A DNA stretch of 40,947 nt from CAZEIW01 sp964512305 (GTDB lineage Bacteria > Pseudomonadota > Gammaproteobacteria > Burkholderiales > Burkholderiaceae_F): the NCBI GenBank assembly GCA_964512305.1, contig CAZEIW010000034.1:1-40947 (forward strand), read 5' to 3'. Positions within the stretch are counted from its first letter, which is position 1. Every line of letters begins with the position of its first letter. The position numbers and the translations under genes were made by a program. Below, piece after piece: positions 8,050 to 19,377 of the stretch. The notes under the pieces are model-generated. The model was not told where the DNA came from and did not search any database. It was given only the letters and a program-made list of their open reading frames with translations.

Positions 8050-9495
8050 ATGAAGCTCTCCTGGAAGTCGTTCGCGCCCCTGGGCGTGCTCCTGGTGCTC
8101 TACGTCGCTCCGGTGCCTGAGGGTCTGAAGCCCAATCAGTGGCACTACTTCGCCGTGTTCGCGGCGGTGATCACGGGCCTCGTGCTCGAGTCGATGCCGG
8201 TCGGAGCCGTCGGCCTGATCGGGCTGACGGTCGCCACCGTCATGGGCTACATCGACCCCGACCCCAACAAGTCGCTGCGCTGGGGGCTCAGCGGCTTCGC
8301 GGACAGCACGGTGTGGCTGATCGTCGGCGCGTTCGTCTTCTCGATAGGCTACCGCAAGAGCGGGCTCGGGAGGCGCATTGCGCTGGTGCTCGTGCGCCTC
8401 CTTGGCCGCAACACGATCGGGCTGGGTTACGCGGTCGCCTTTTCGGATCTGGTCCTGGCACCCGCGACGCCGTCGAACACGGCGCGCAGCGGCGGCACGA
8501 TCTTCCCGATCGTCAGCAACATTCCGAAGATCTACGGCTCGGAGCCCGGTCCGACGGCACACCGGATCGGCACCTACATCATGTGGACCGCGTTCGCGAC
8601 GACAGCCGTGACGAGTTCAATGTTCCTGACAGCGCTGGCGCCCAATGCCGCCGCTCTGGCCATCGCAAAGAAGACGGTGGGGACCGACGTGACGTGGTCG
8701 GAATGGTTCATCGGGTTCGCCCCGCTCGGCGTGCTCCTCATTCTGGTCGTTCCGCTGCTCTGCTACCTCGTCTGCCGCCCCGAGATCAAGCGAAGCCCCG
8801 AGATTGTCGACTGGGCCTCCGGCGAGTTGCGGAAAATGGGGCGCATGACGCGCGCGGAATGGACGATGTCGGGCGTGATTGCCGTGGCGATGTTTCTCTG
8901 GATTACCGGCTCGAATCCGGCGATCGCGCTGCCGGGCCTGGGCGCCAACTACATAAACCCGACGACGGTCGTCCTCGTCGTCATCTCGCTGCTGCTGCTC
9001 ACCGGCGTGGTCGAGTTCGGCGACATCGTCGCCGAAAAGGCCGCCTGGGAGGTGTTCTTCTACTTCACGTCCCTGCTGACGCTCGCATCCGGCCTCAATG
9101 ACATCGGATTCATCAAATGGGCGGCCGAGGGATTCGCACGGCCGCTCGCGGGTCTGTCGTCGACGATGGCGGTCATCCTGCTCGTCGCGCTGTTCTTCTG
9201 GATCCACTATTTCTTCTCGAGCATCACCTCGCATGCGGCCGCGGTGCTCCCGGTCGTACTCGCGGTGGCGAAAGCCATTCCGGGCGTGCCTGTGCTGACC
9301 GTGACGCTGCTTTGCCTCTATTCGCTGGGTCTGATGGGCGTCATTTCGCCCTATGCGACCGGGCCGGCACCGATGTACTACGGCAGCGGCTTCATCGGCA
9401 GGAACGAGTTCTGGAGGTTCGGCCTGATCTTCGGCGTGATCTACTTCGCCGGCCTGCTGGCCATCGAGCTGCCCTGGCTGAACCTCACCCATTGA
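8050..9495 (+). CDS. DASS-family dicarboxylate/citrate (SLC13-like) transporter
   Basis: Inner-membrane carrier of 481 residues with about a dozen hydrophobic segments, of the divalent anion:sodium symporter/antiporter family (CitT, TtdT and YbhI relatives). The first ion-binding hairpin reads LAPATPSNTARSGGTIFPI, with the hallmark SNT; the second, symmetry-related motif is SSITSHAAAVLPV, where SxT is shifted as in CitT-type antiporters. The SNTARSGG form favours an antiporter for citrate, tartrate/succinate or 2-oxoglutarate, but the substrate cannot be fixed from sequence. The ATG at 8050 follows the Arg/Ser-rich end of another frame and no strong ribosome-binding site is seen. The gene lies alone between two copies of a 22-bp repeat, so it is probably its own transcription unit. 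Confidence 0.9.
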   Translation: MKLSWKSFAPLGVLLVLYVAPVPEGLKPNQWHYFAVFAAVITGLVLESMPVGAVGLIGLTVATVMGYIDPDPNKSLRWGLSGFADSTVWLIVGAFVFSIGYRKSGLGRRIALVLVRLLGRNTIGLGYAVAFSDLVLAPATPSNTARSGGTIFPIVSNIPKIYGSEPGPTAHRIGTYIMWTAFATTAVTSSMFLTALAPNAAALAIAKKTVGTDVTWSEWFIGFAPLGVLLILVVPLLCYLVCRPEIKRSPEIVDWASGELRKMGRMTRAEWTMSGVIAVAMFLWITGSNPAIALPGLGANYINPTTVVLVVISLLLLTGVVEFGDIVAEKAAWEVFFYFTSLLTLASGLNDIGFIKWAAEGFARPLAGLSSTMAVILLVALFFWIHYFFSSITSHAAAVLPVVLAVAKAIPGVPVLTVTLLCLYSLGLMGVISPYATGPAPMYYGSGFIGRNEFWRFGLIFGVIYFAGLLAIELPWLNLTH

Positions 9496-9520
9496 GGTCG
9501 CGGTCGGGTCCTGCCAGGAA

Positions 9521-9542
9521 GCGCAATAGCACGATTGCCACG
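9521..9542. repeat. 22-bp repeat, copy 2 (between the DASS and TetR genes)
   Basis: It begins GCGCAATAGC and ends ATTGCCACG. In this copy the inverted repeat is perfect: GCAAT-N6-ATTGC (9523-9538). Together with copy 1 it brackets the transporter gene in direct orientation. The inverted symmetry suggests a protein-binding site rather than a transposon scar. Confidence 0.55.
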
Positions 9543-9561
9543 TCCGGTCGATGCCAGAGGC

Positions 9562-9592
9562 TTGACGTTTAAATATGATAGCTATAATATTT
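9562..9592 (+). promoter_or_regulatory. Promoter and palindromic operator of the TetR gene
   Basis: TTGACG (9562-9567) is followed 15 nt later by a perfect TATAAT (9583-9588). The -10 lies inside a 22-bp palindrome at 9571-9592 with one mismatched pair (half-sites AAATATGATAG and CTATAATATTT). Transcription would start about 7 nt after the -10, almost on the start codon at 9597, and there is no ribosome-binding site, so a leaderless mRNA is likely. The palindrome is the expected autoregulatory operator. Confidence 0.6.
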
Positions 9593-9596
9593 GTTG

Positions 9597-10181
9597 ATGG
9601 CACAAACACGCAAACAGTTGAGCCATGACCGCATTCTCGATGCGGCGGCTCGTGCGATCCGGAGCGCCGGCTACCAGAAGGCGGGGGTGGCCCGGATCAT
9701 GAAGGACGCCGGATTGACGCACGGCGGCTTCTACGCCCACTTCCCGTCGCTCGACGCATTGCTGGTCGAGGCCATGCAGCATGCCGGGCGCCTCGGCGCG
9801 GAGGCGCTCCGCGAGCGGATGCGGGAGCAGCAACCCGGCGGCGGGGCGCGCTTCGCGTCGCTCGTCGAGAGCTACCTCCACGACGGCCAGCTGGTCAACC
9901 CGGAGTGTGGATGCGTGGTCGCCGCGCTGGCTTCGGAGATGCCCCGGCTGGAGGGCGCCGCGCTCGAGGCGGCGCGGACGCGCGTTCAAACCATGATCGA
10001 GCTCGTGCGCGGTGCGATGCCCGCGGGCGCCGACCCCGACGAGGCCGGCGCGATCGCCGCGACGATGATCGGCGCGCTGCAGCTGGCGCGAACGTTCGGC
10101 GGTAAGGCCGGACGCTCGCTGCTGGCGAGCACCAGGCGATTCTTGCGCTCGCGCTACGAAGCGGGCGGGGTGGCGGCGTAA
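9597..10181 (+). CDS. TetR-family transcriptional regulator
   Basis: Predicted dimeric repressor of 194 residues. The N-terminus is a TetR helix-turn-helix: HDRILDAAARAIRSAGYQKAGVARIMKDAGLTHGGFYAHF, residues about 10-49, where AGLTHGGFYAHF is the recognition-helix signature. The C-terminal half is a helical ligand-binding domain with a CGCVVAALASEM segment seen in TetR proteins that respond to small electrophiles or aldehydes. The ATG at 9597 is preferred to the TTGs at 9591 and 9594 because the promoter leaves essentially no leader. A palindrome covers the promoter, and a related one precedes the short-chain dehydrogenase gene 46 nt downstream, so the two genes probably form one regulatory unit. 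Confidence 0.92.
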   Translation: MAQTRKQLSHDRILDAAARAIRSAGYQKAGVARIMKDAGLTHGGFYAHFPSLDALLVEAMQHAGRLGAEALRERMREQQPGGGARFASLVESYLHDGQLVNPECGCVVAALASEMPRLEGAALEAARTRVQTMIELVRGAMPAGADPDEAGAIAATMIGALQLARTFGGKAGRSLLASTRRFLRSRYEAGGVAA

Positions 10182-10197
10182 ATTTTTTGGCCGCTTT

Positions 10198-10213
10198 TAT
10201 GATGATTATCATA
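10198..10213. promoter_or_regulatory. Second TetR-type operator, before the SDR gene
   Basis: The 16-bp near-palindrome TATGATGATTATCATA has one mismatched pair. It shares the half-site TATGAT with the palindrome upstream of the TetR gene (9571-9592) and lies 13 bp before the SDR start. TATGAT (10198-10203) could also serve as a -10 box. Binding by the neighbouring TetR protein is an inference. Confidence 0.5.
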
Positions 10214-10226
10214 TTCCGGAGCTGTC

Positions 10227-10928
10227 ATGAAGATTGAAAATGCTGTCGTTCTCGTGACCGGTGCCGGTCGCGGCATCGGCCTGGCGTTCGCGAAGGCCGC
10301 ACTCGCGCGCGGTGCGCGTAAGGTCTACGCCGGCGTTCGCGGACCGTCCGACGCGACATCGCCCGGAATCACCCCGATCCGGCTCGACGTGACTTCCATT
10401 GACGATGTCGAGGCGGCCGCACGCACGGCTGCCGACGTGACGCTGGTCATCAACAATGCCGGGGTGGCGACCCTCGGCAGCGTCACCGAACCCGATGCGG
10501 AGGAGGTACTCCGCCGCCACCTCGAAACGAACCTGTTCGGGGTGCTGCGTGTCAGCCGTGCCTTCGCGCCGGTGCTTGCTTCGAACGGGGGCGGCGCGCT
10601 GCTCAATGTCGCTTCGGTCGCGAGCTGGATCAGCCGGCCCGTGCTTGCGAGCTACGGGGTCTCCAAGGCCGCCGTATGGAGCCTGAGCAACGCGCTTCGC
10701 AATGATCTGCGCTCGCAGGGAACGCAGGTGCTCACCCTCCACATGGGTTTCGTCGACACCGATCTGGCTCGGGGCATCGACGCACCGAAGTCCACGCCCG
10801 ATGCGATCGTCGCGCGCGCCCTCGATGCCCTCGAGGCCGGCGCCGAGGAAGTGCTCGCCGACGACGTGACCCGCCAGGTGAAGCTCGGCCTGTCGGCGAA
10901 TCCCGGCGTCTACCTTCGCGCGCCTTAG
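10227..10928 (+). CDS. Short-chain dehydrogenase/reductase (classical SDR)
   Basis: NAD(P)-dependent oxidoreductase of 233 residues with a Rossmann fold. Visible motifs are the cofactor glycine motif TGAGRGIG (residues 11-18), NNAG after LVI, the catalytic Ser in NVASVASW and the YGVSK catalytic Tyr/Lys pair. The length suits a soluble single-domain SDR. A CCGGAG ribosome-binding site precedes the ATG. The gene follows a TetR regulator and has a matching palindrome in its promoter; TetR-SDR pairs commonly handle reactive carbonyls or hydrophobic compounds. The substrate cannot be read from the sequence. Confidence 0.92.
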   Translation: MKIENAVVLVTGAGRGIGLAFAKAALARGARKVYAGVRGPSDATSPGITPIRLDVTSIDDVEAAARTAADVTLVINNAGVATLGSVTEPDAEEVLRRHLETNLFGVLRVSRAFAPVLASNGGGALLNVASVASWISRPVLASYGVSKAAVWSLSNALRNDLRSQGTQVLTLHMGFVDTDLARGIDAPKSTPDAIVARALDALEAGAEEVLADDVTRQVKLGLSANPGVYLRAP

Positions 10929-11069
10929 CCGGCCCGGGCGAACGACCCGCCCGTCCGCTCACCCTGCAATCCGTCGCCGCCCGGCGCGACCCGTCGCACG
11001 CCCCGGACGGCGGTGTCGTGCTCCGGCACATTGCGGACATCGAAACATCCCGCTTTAAGGAGGTTCGCG

Positions 11070-11558
11070 ATGGCCGCGCAAATCGTCTCCAACACGCCGG
11101 TTTGGGTCTGGGCGCTGCTGCTCGGGCTGCTCTGGCTGGGCTTCTACCAGACCCGCGAGCGCCGCGTTGCGGCGGCCCGGGTCATCACGTTGCCGGTCGC
11201 CATGACCGGCCTGTCGCTGTTCTCGATCGGTCTGGGTTTCGGCCTGCACGTCACCACATTGCTCGCCTGGGGCGTGGCCGCGGGACTGACGGCGTGGGTG
11301 CAATTCCGCAGCCCGATGCCGCCACGCACCCGATACGAACGCGAAAGCGGCACGTTCCTGGTCCCCGGCAGCGCGATTCCGCTGGCATGGATCGTCGGTA
11401 TCTTCGCCGGCAAGTACGCGATCGGGGCGATGACCGCGATCCGGCCCGACCTTGCGGCCGAAGGAGCGTTCGCGGCCGGTGCCTGCCTGCTTTACGGGGC
11501 GTTCAGCGGCATCTTCGTCGGTCGCGCCGCTCGACTGCTCAGCCTGCGGCAGGCGTAA
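11070..11558 (+). CDS. Small integral membrane protein, DUF6622-like
   Basis: A 162-residue protein with about four hydrophobic segments (VWVWALLLGLLWLGFY, VITLPVAMTGLSLFSIGLG, LAWGVAAGLTAWV and a pair near the C-terminus). The opening VSNTPVWVWALLLGLL and the charged loop TRERRVAAAR resemble the uncharacterised DUF6622 family of Proteobacteria; this is from memory of the family pattern. An excellent AAGGAGG ribosome-binding site at 11057-11063 fixes the start. The 141-nt gap upstream shows no other gene. It is convergent with the microprotein gene. No function is known. Confidence 0.8.
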   Translation: MAAQIVSNTPVWVWALLLGLLWLGFYQTRERRVAAARVITLPVAMTGLSLFSIGLGFGLHVTTLLAWGVAAGLTAWVQFRSPMPPRTRYERESGTFLVPGSAIPLAWIVGIFAGKYAIGAMTAIRPDLAAEGAFAAGACLLYGAFSGIFVGRAARLLSLRQA

Positions 11559-11577
11559 GCGGCCTCGCGCAGGCGGT

Positions 11578-11673
11578 TCAGGCGACCGCCATGAACATCA
11601 ATCCGAGCGCGACGATGCCCCCGATGAGGTAGAGGAAGAAGCGGACACTGGTCCAGACGCTGTCCCCATCCAT
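11578..11673 (-). CDS. 31-residue single-pass membrane microprotein
   Basis: A short ORF on the minus strand encoding MDGDSVWTSVRFFLYLIGGI followed by VALGLMFMAVA and TGA. The start at 11673 is preceded, in reading direction, by a strong AAAGGAGAAGGAC ribosome-binding region. A plausible promoter (TTGTAA, 17 nt, TAAGGT) lies about 40 nt upstream. After a short acidic/polar N-terminus, residues about 10-31 form one continuous hydrophobic helix ending at the C-terminus. This is the size of small subunits that stabilise membrane complexes (CydX, CcoQ and KdpF are examples of the class), but the sequence is not recognised as any of them. It lies in a convergent gap of 230 nt. Confidence 0.65.
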   Translation of the reverse strand: MDGDSVWTSVRFFLYLIGGIVALGLMFMAVA

Positions 11674-11711
11674 GTCCTTCTCCTTTCGATGAAGGATTCT
11701 TCTGCGTGCCT

Positions 11712-11740
11712 ACCTTACCCCTGAGGGCTCTCGGTTACAA
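11712..11740 (-). promoter_or_regulatory. Candidate promoter of the membrane microprotein
   Basis: Read on the minus strand, TTGTAA (11740-11735) and TAAGGT (11717-11712) are separated by 17 nt. The expected transcript would begin near 11705, leaving about 30 nt of leader before the ATG at 11673. Supported by position and spacing only. Confidence 0.4.
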
Positions 11741-11787
11741 GGGGTATTTGAAATCTGAAGATGGTGCATCGCAATCCGTCGCCGGTG

Positions 11788-12408
11788 CTACCGCGCCGTC
11801 AATTCCTGGAAGCGCCTGGCGGTCGCATCGTACTTGGCGCGCAGTGAATCACGCTCGGCACCGGCCTTGTCGATGATGTGACGCTGCTGCGCGACCTCGC
11901 TTTCGTTGGTCGCGATGTCGCTTCGCAGATGCTCCGGCATCTTCCTTCCGACGAAGAACTCCGCTTCGTCGTCCAGGCGCCTGCGCTGGCGCGCGAGCCG
12001 CTCCAGTTTTTCGTTGGCCGCACGGATGATCGAATCGACGCCGGCGAGGTCCCGGGCTTCCGCGGCGCGGATCTCGCCCTCGTTGTCGAATCGGCGCAAC
12101 AGGGCCTCGTCCGCGTTGCGCCGGTCGGCCAGCCGCTTGTGCTCGGCTTCCGCCGCGGCCTGCGATTCCGCGCGTTGCTCCCGCTCGGCCGCCGTCAGCG
12201 GCGCGGCGATGACGCCACGATCCGCGCCGTCGCTGCGCAGCACCTTGACCGGCTGCCGCGCGCACTCGGGCGGAGGCACGTCGCCGGCGTGAACGCCGCC
12301 CTTGGCATCGGTACAGACGAATGCCTCCGCATGGGCCGGCAGGGCGAAGGCGCTGGCTGCCGCCGCGAGGAGGGCGGCAATGAAGCGGATCAATGGGATC
12401 GGGAACAT
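11788..12408 (-). CDS. Exported DUF4124-type protein with coiled coil
   Basis: A 206-residue envelope protein. The ATG at 12408 is chosen because it places a clear signal peptide (MFPIPLIRFIAALLAAAASA, cleaved near PAHA) at the N-terminus; the frame extends upstream to 12531 with a charged stretch that would block export. After the signal comes a short DUF4124-like module, FVCTDAKGGVHAGDVPPPEC, with the paired cysteines of that family. Residues about 65-200 are a highly charged, Ala/Arg/Glu-rich helical region likely to form a coiled coil (AEREQRAESQAAAEAEHKR; LERLARQRRRLDDEAEFF). DUF4124 proteins are periplasmic and mostly uncharacterised. The gene is divergent from glgP. Confidence 0.8.
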   Translation of the reverse strand: MFPIPLIRFIAALLAAAASAFALPAHAEAFVCTDAKGGVHAGDVPPPECARQPVKVLRSDGADRGVIAAPLTAAEREQRAESQAAAEAEHKRLADRRNADEALLRRFDNEGEIRAAEARDLAGVDSIIRAANEKLERLARQRRRLDDEAEFFVGRKMPEHLRSDIATNESEVAQQRHIIDKAGAERDSLRAKYDATARRFQELTAR

Positions 12409-12548
12409 CGAGACGGGTCTGTCCAGGAATGGCGCGCAAGGGACGATACGGCGACTGCGTCGCGGCCGGTCCGAGCAAATGTCGAGGAAATGGCGCGCTT
12501 CCCGTTCCCTCAATCCCGGTGGGGTCGTCATCGTCGACGCGCGATAAG

Positions 12549-12566
12549 AGTGAGCGCACGCTCACT
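12549..12566. promoter_or_regulatory. 18-bp perfect palindrome
   Basis: AGTGAGCG-CA-CGCTCACT is a perfect inverted repeat with 8-bp arms and a 2-nt centre. This shape is common in TetR-family operators. It lies in the 388-nt gap between the DUF4124 gene (start 12408) and glgP (start 12797), so which gene it controls is unclear. The short centre makes an RNA hairpin less likely. Confidence 0.5.
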
Positions 12567-12615
12567 GGATTGAGTTCACAGCTCGTTTGCAGGCGCCGCC
12601 CTGTTAGGCGACTGT

Positions 12616-12630
12616 CGTAGGTTTGCTACA
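12616..12630. promoter_or_regulatory. HexR-like operator, glgP copy 1 (imperfect)
   Basis: CGTAGGTTTGCTACA fits TGTAG-N5-CTACA except for the first base. It lies 107 bp upstream of the stronger copy at 12723-12737, nearly the same separation as the two xyl copies (105 bp). That repeated spacing is the main reason to include this weaker site. Confidence 0.45.
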
Positions 12631-12673
12631 TGCGACGATGGGAGCTGTCACCCGTCTGTAGGATGCTGGAGGT

Positions 12674-12687
12674 GTTATACCTATAAC
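12674..12687. promoter_or_regulatory. AT-rich palindrome, probable glgP promoter region
   Basis: GTTATACCTATAAC has perfect 6-bp arms around CC, in a conspicuously AT-rich patch (12673-12700) of a GC-rich sequence. TATAAC (12682-12687) matches five of six -10 bases, but no good -35 is seen at the right distance. It lies between the two HexR-like sites. The rest of the 12409-12796 gap shows no gene. Confidence 0.35.
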
Positions 12688-12722
12688 TATCAATATATTA
12701 CGGCCCTTCGACCACCCACGTT

Positions 12723-12737
12723 TGTAGTAATACTACG
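12723..12737. promoter_or_regulatory. HexR-like operator, glgP copy 2
   Basis: TGTAGTAATACTACG is palindromic over TGTAGT-N3-ACTAC, with only the last base off. It lies 59 bp before the glgP start codon and downstream of the AT-rich promoter patch, where a bound repressor would block transcription. The same arms recur before zwf and xylF. Confidence 0.6.
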
Positions 12738-12796
12738 GTGGGGTCGAGCTGCCTCCCATGTAAACTGGCGCTCAATGGAACCCTGGAGAGCAGCGG

Positions 12797-15283
<2,487 letters not shown>

Positions 15284-15365
15284 GGCCGCCGGCTCGGCGG
15301 GGCGGCGCCGCCCTCGGCCCGAGGGCACGCGTGATGATCGCGCCCGAGTATCCTGCCACCTCGAT

Positions 15366-15388
15366 GCCGCGGCCATTTCGGCCGCGGC
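15366..15388 (+). terminator. Hairpin between glgP and glgC
   Basis: A perfect 9-bp GC-only stem (15366-15374 with 15380-15388) encloses the 5-nt loop ATTTC, 25 nt before the glgC start. There is no T-run, so it is more likely an mRNA-processing or stabilising structure, or a partial attenuator, than a true terminator. Confidence 0.4.
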
Positions 15389-15412
15389 GACGACAAGCGG
15401 GAGACCTCGACC

Positions 15413-16675
15413 ATGGCGCAGCAAAGGCCCGACCGCTCCGAGTTGACCCGCCGCGCGCTGGCGCTGGTGCTTGCCGGCGGGCGTGGAAGCCGGCTCAAGC
15501 AACTCACCGATGTCCGCTCCAAGCCGGCGGTCTATTTCGGGGGCAAGTTCCGAATCATCGATTTCGCGCTGTCCAACTGCCTCAATTCGAACATCAGGCG
15601 CATCGGCGTCGTCACGCAGTACAAGTCGCACAGCCTGCTGCGCCACGTGCAGCGGGGCTGGACGTTCCTGAAGCCCGAAATGAACGAGTTCATCGACCTG
15701 CTGCCGGCCCAGCAGCGGATCGACGAGGAATCGTGGTATCGCGGTACGGCCGACGCGGTGTTCCAGAACCTCGACATCATCCAGTCGAACCGCCCCGACT
15801 ACATCGTGGTGCTGGCGGGCGACCACATCTACAAGATGGACTATGGCCGGATGCTCGAATTCCACGTCCGGCGCGGCGCGCAGTGCACGGTCGGCTGCAT
15901 CGAGGTCCCGCGCGCGGAGGCGAGCGCCTTTGGCGTGATGGCGGTCGATGCCGAAGGCCGGGTCGTCGAATTCGTGGAGAAGCCCGCCAATCCGCCGCCG
16001 ATGTCGGGCAGGCCCGACTCCTCGCTGGCCAGCATGGGCATCTACGTCTTCAACGCCGACTATCTCTACGGCGAGCTGCAGCGCGATCTCGCCGATCCCC
16101 GCTCCAGCCACGACTTCGGCAAGGACATCATCCCGGCCGCCGTCGCCAACCGCGTGGCCTGGGCGCAGGCGTTCTCGGAGAGCTGCGTGGTCAGCGAAGG
16201 CGACGAAGCGCCGTACTGGCGCGATGTCGGGACGATCGACGCCTACTGGGAGGCGAACATCGACCTCACGGCGACCAAGCCGCAGCTCAATCTGTACGAC
16301 ACCAACTGGCCGATCTGGACCTGGCAGGAGCAGCTGCCGCCGGCGAAGTTCGTCCACAACGAGCCGGACCGCCGCGGCATGGCGATCGAATCGATGGTCT
16401 CCGGCGGCTGCATCATTTCGGGTTCGTTGTACCGCTCGCTGCTGTTCTCGAAATGCCGGGTCCACTCGTATTCGCAGGTCAACTGGTCGGTGCTGCTGCC
16501 CGCGGTCGAGGTCGGCCGCCGCGTGCGGCTGAACCGGGTCGTCGTCGACCACGGCTGCCAGCTGCCCGACGGTCTCGTGATCGGCGAGGATCCGGAGCTC
16601 GACGCGCAGCGCTTCAACCGCACCGAGGGCGGCGTCACGCTGGTCACGGCGGACATGCTGGCGCGTCTGGCATGA
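15413..16675 (+). CDS. glgC: Glucose-1-phosphate adenylyltransferase
   Basis: Makes ADP-glucose from ATP and glucose-1-phosphate, the committed step of bacterial glycogen synthesis. The 420-residue length is typical. The N-terminal nucleotidyltransferase signature is LVLAGGRGSRLKQLTD followed by RSKPAVYFGGKFRIIDFALS; further landmarks are WYRGTADAVFQNLD, VVLAGDHIYKMDYGRML (catalytic Asp), FVEKP and YWRDVGTIDAYWEAN. The C-terminal part is the left-handed beta-helix with GGCIISGSLYRSLLFS. The ATG follows GGGAGACC. It sits between glgP and edd, 129 nt and 39 nt from its neighbours; glgA and glgB are not in the window. Confidence 0.96.
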   Translation: MAQQRPDRSELTRRALALVLAGGRGSRLKQLTDVRSKPAVYFGGKFRIIDFALSNCLNSNIRRIGVVTQYKSHSLLRHVQRGWTFLKPEMNEFIDLLPAQQRIDEESWYRGTADAVFQNLDIIQSNRPDYIVVLAGDHIYKMDYGRMLEFHVRRGAQCTVGCIEVPRAEASAFGVMAVDAEGRVVEFVEKPANPPPMSGRPDSSLASMGIYVFNADYLYGELQRDLADPRSSHDFGKDIIPAAVANRVAWAQAFSESCVVSEGDEAPYWRDVGTIDAYWEANIDLTATKPQLNLYDTNWPIWTWQEQLPPAKFVHNEPDRRGMAIESMVSGGCIISGSLYRSLLFSKCRVHSYSQVNWSVLLPAVEVGRRVRLNRVVVDHGCQLPDGLVIGEDPELDAQRFNRTEGGVTLVTADMLARLA

Positions 16676-16714
16676 ATGAATCAGCCTTGCGATGAGGCTT
16701 GAGTTGGAGGCGTG

Positions 16715-18618
<1,904 letters not shown>

Positions 18619-18622
<4 letters not shown>

Positions 18623-19239
18623 ACGTCCCGCAGATCATGCGAACCGGCCCGGTGATTCCGGTGATCGTCGTCGACCGCGCCGAAGACGCGCTGCCGCTCG
18701 CGCGCGCGCTGGTCGCGGGCGGCGTGCGCGTGCTGGAACTGACGCTTCGCACGCCGGTGGCGCTGCAGGCGATCGAGGCCATCGCGCGCGGGGTCGAGGG
18801 CGCGATCGTCGGGGTCGGCACGATCACGCGCGCGCAGGACTTCGCCGCCGCGCAGCGGGCCGGCGCGCGCTTCGGCGTCAGCCCGGGGTTGACGCCCGAG
18901 CTGTGCGCGGCGGCGCGCGACAGCGGGCTGCCGCTCCTGCCCGGCGTGATGACGCCGTCGGACGTGATCGCGGCGCGTGCCGCGGGCTACACGGAACTGA
19001 AGCTCTTCCCCGCGCAGCAGGCGGGGGGCATCGGCATGCTCAAGGCCCTGGCCGGCCCGTTTCCCGATGTCACGTTCTGCCCGACCGGCGGCATCACGGC
19101 CGCGAGCGCGCCCGAGTATCTGGCGCTCCCCAACGTCGCCTGCGTCGGCGGCTCGTGGCTGGTGCCGCCCGACGCCATTCGCGCCGGCGACTGGGCACGC
19201 ATCACCGAGCTCGCCCGCGCCGCCCAGGCACTGCGCTAA
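18619..19239 (+). CDS. eda: KDPG aldolase (2-dehydro-3-deoxyphosphogluconate aldolase)
   Basis: Class I aldolase that cleaves KDPG to pyruvate and glyceraldehyde-3-phosphate. It starts at GTG 18619, sharing GTGA with the edd stop codon. The 206-residue length is normal. The catalytic Glu is residue 40 in VLELTLRTP, and the Schiff-base Lys is residue 128 in ELKLFPAQ. Phosphate-binding and barrel motifs GVGTIT, FGVSPG, LLPGVMTPSD and FCPTGGIT are all present. Pairing with edd by translational coupling is the standard Entner-Doudoroff arrangement. The product KDPG is the known HexR effector, and HexR-like sites precede this operon. Confidence 0.96.
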
Positions 19240-19261
19240 AACTTCTCTCTCCCGCTCACCT

Positions 19262-19361
19262 CCCCTCTCCCGCGTGCGGGAGAGGGGCCGGGGGTGAGGG
19301 TAAACGCAGTGCCATAACGCCGGCCCTCACCCCCACCCCTCTCCCGCAAGCGGGAGAGGGG
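19262..19361. repeat. REP-like element: two inverted hairpins
   Basis: Two perfect 12-bp stem-loops with the same stem (CCCCTCTCCCGC with its complement) lie at 19262-19287 (loop GT) and 19336-19361 (loop AA). A flanking GGGGGTGAGGG after the first and CCCTCACCCCC before the second make the whole unit an inverted pair, as in BIME-type REP elements. This sequence type recurs between genes in many GC-rich Proteobacteria. It separates eda from the M48 protease gene and may protect or end the eda transcript. Confidence 0.8.
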
Positions 19362-19377
19362 AGTCGATGGAGCGCTC

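Noticed and set aside
19262..19361. The paired repeats as a CRISPR array
   Set aside because: Only two copies, in inverted orientation and each self-palindromic; no cas genes nearby.
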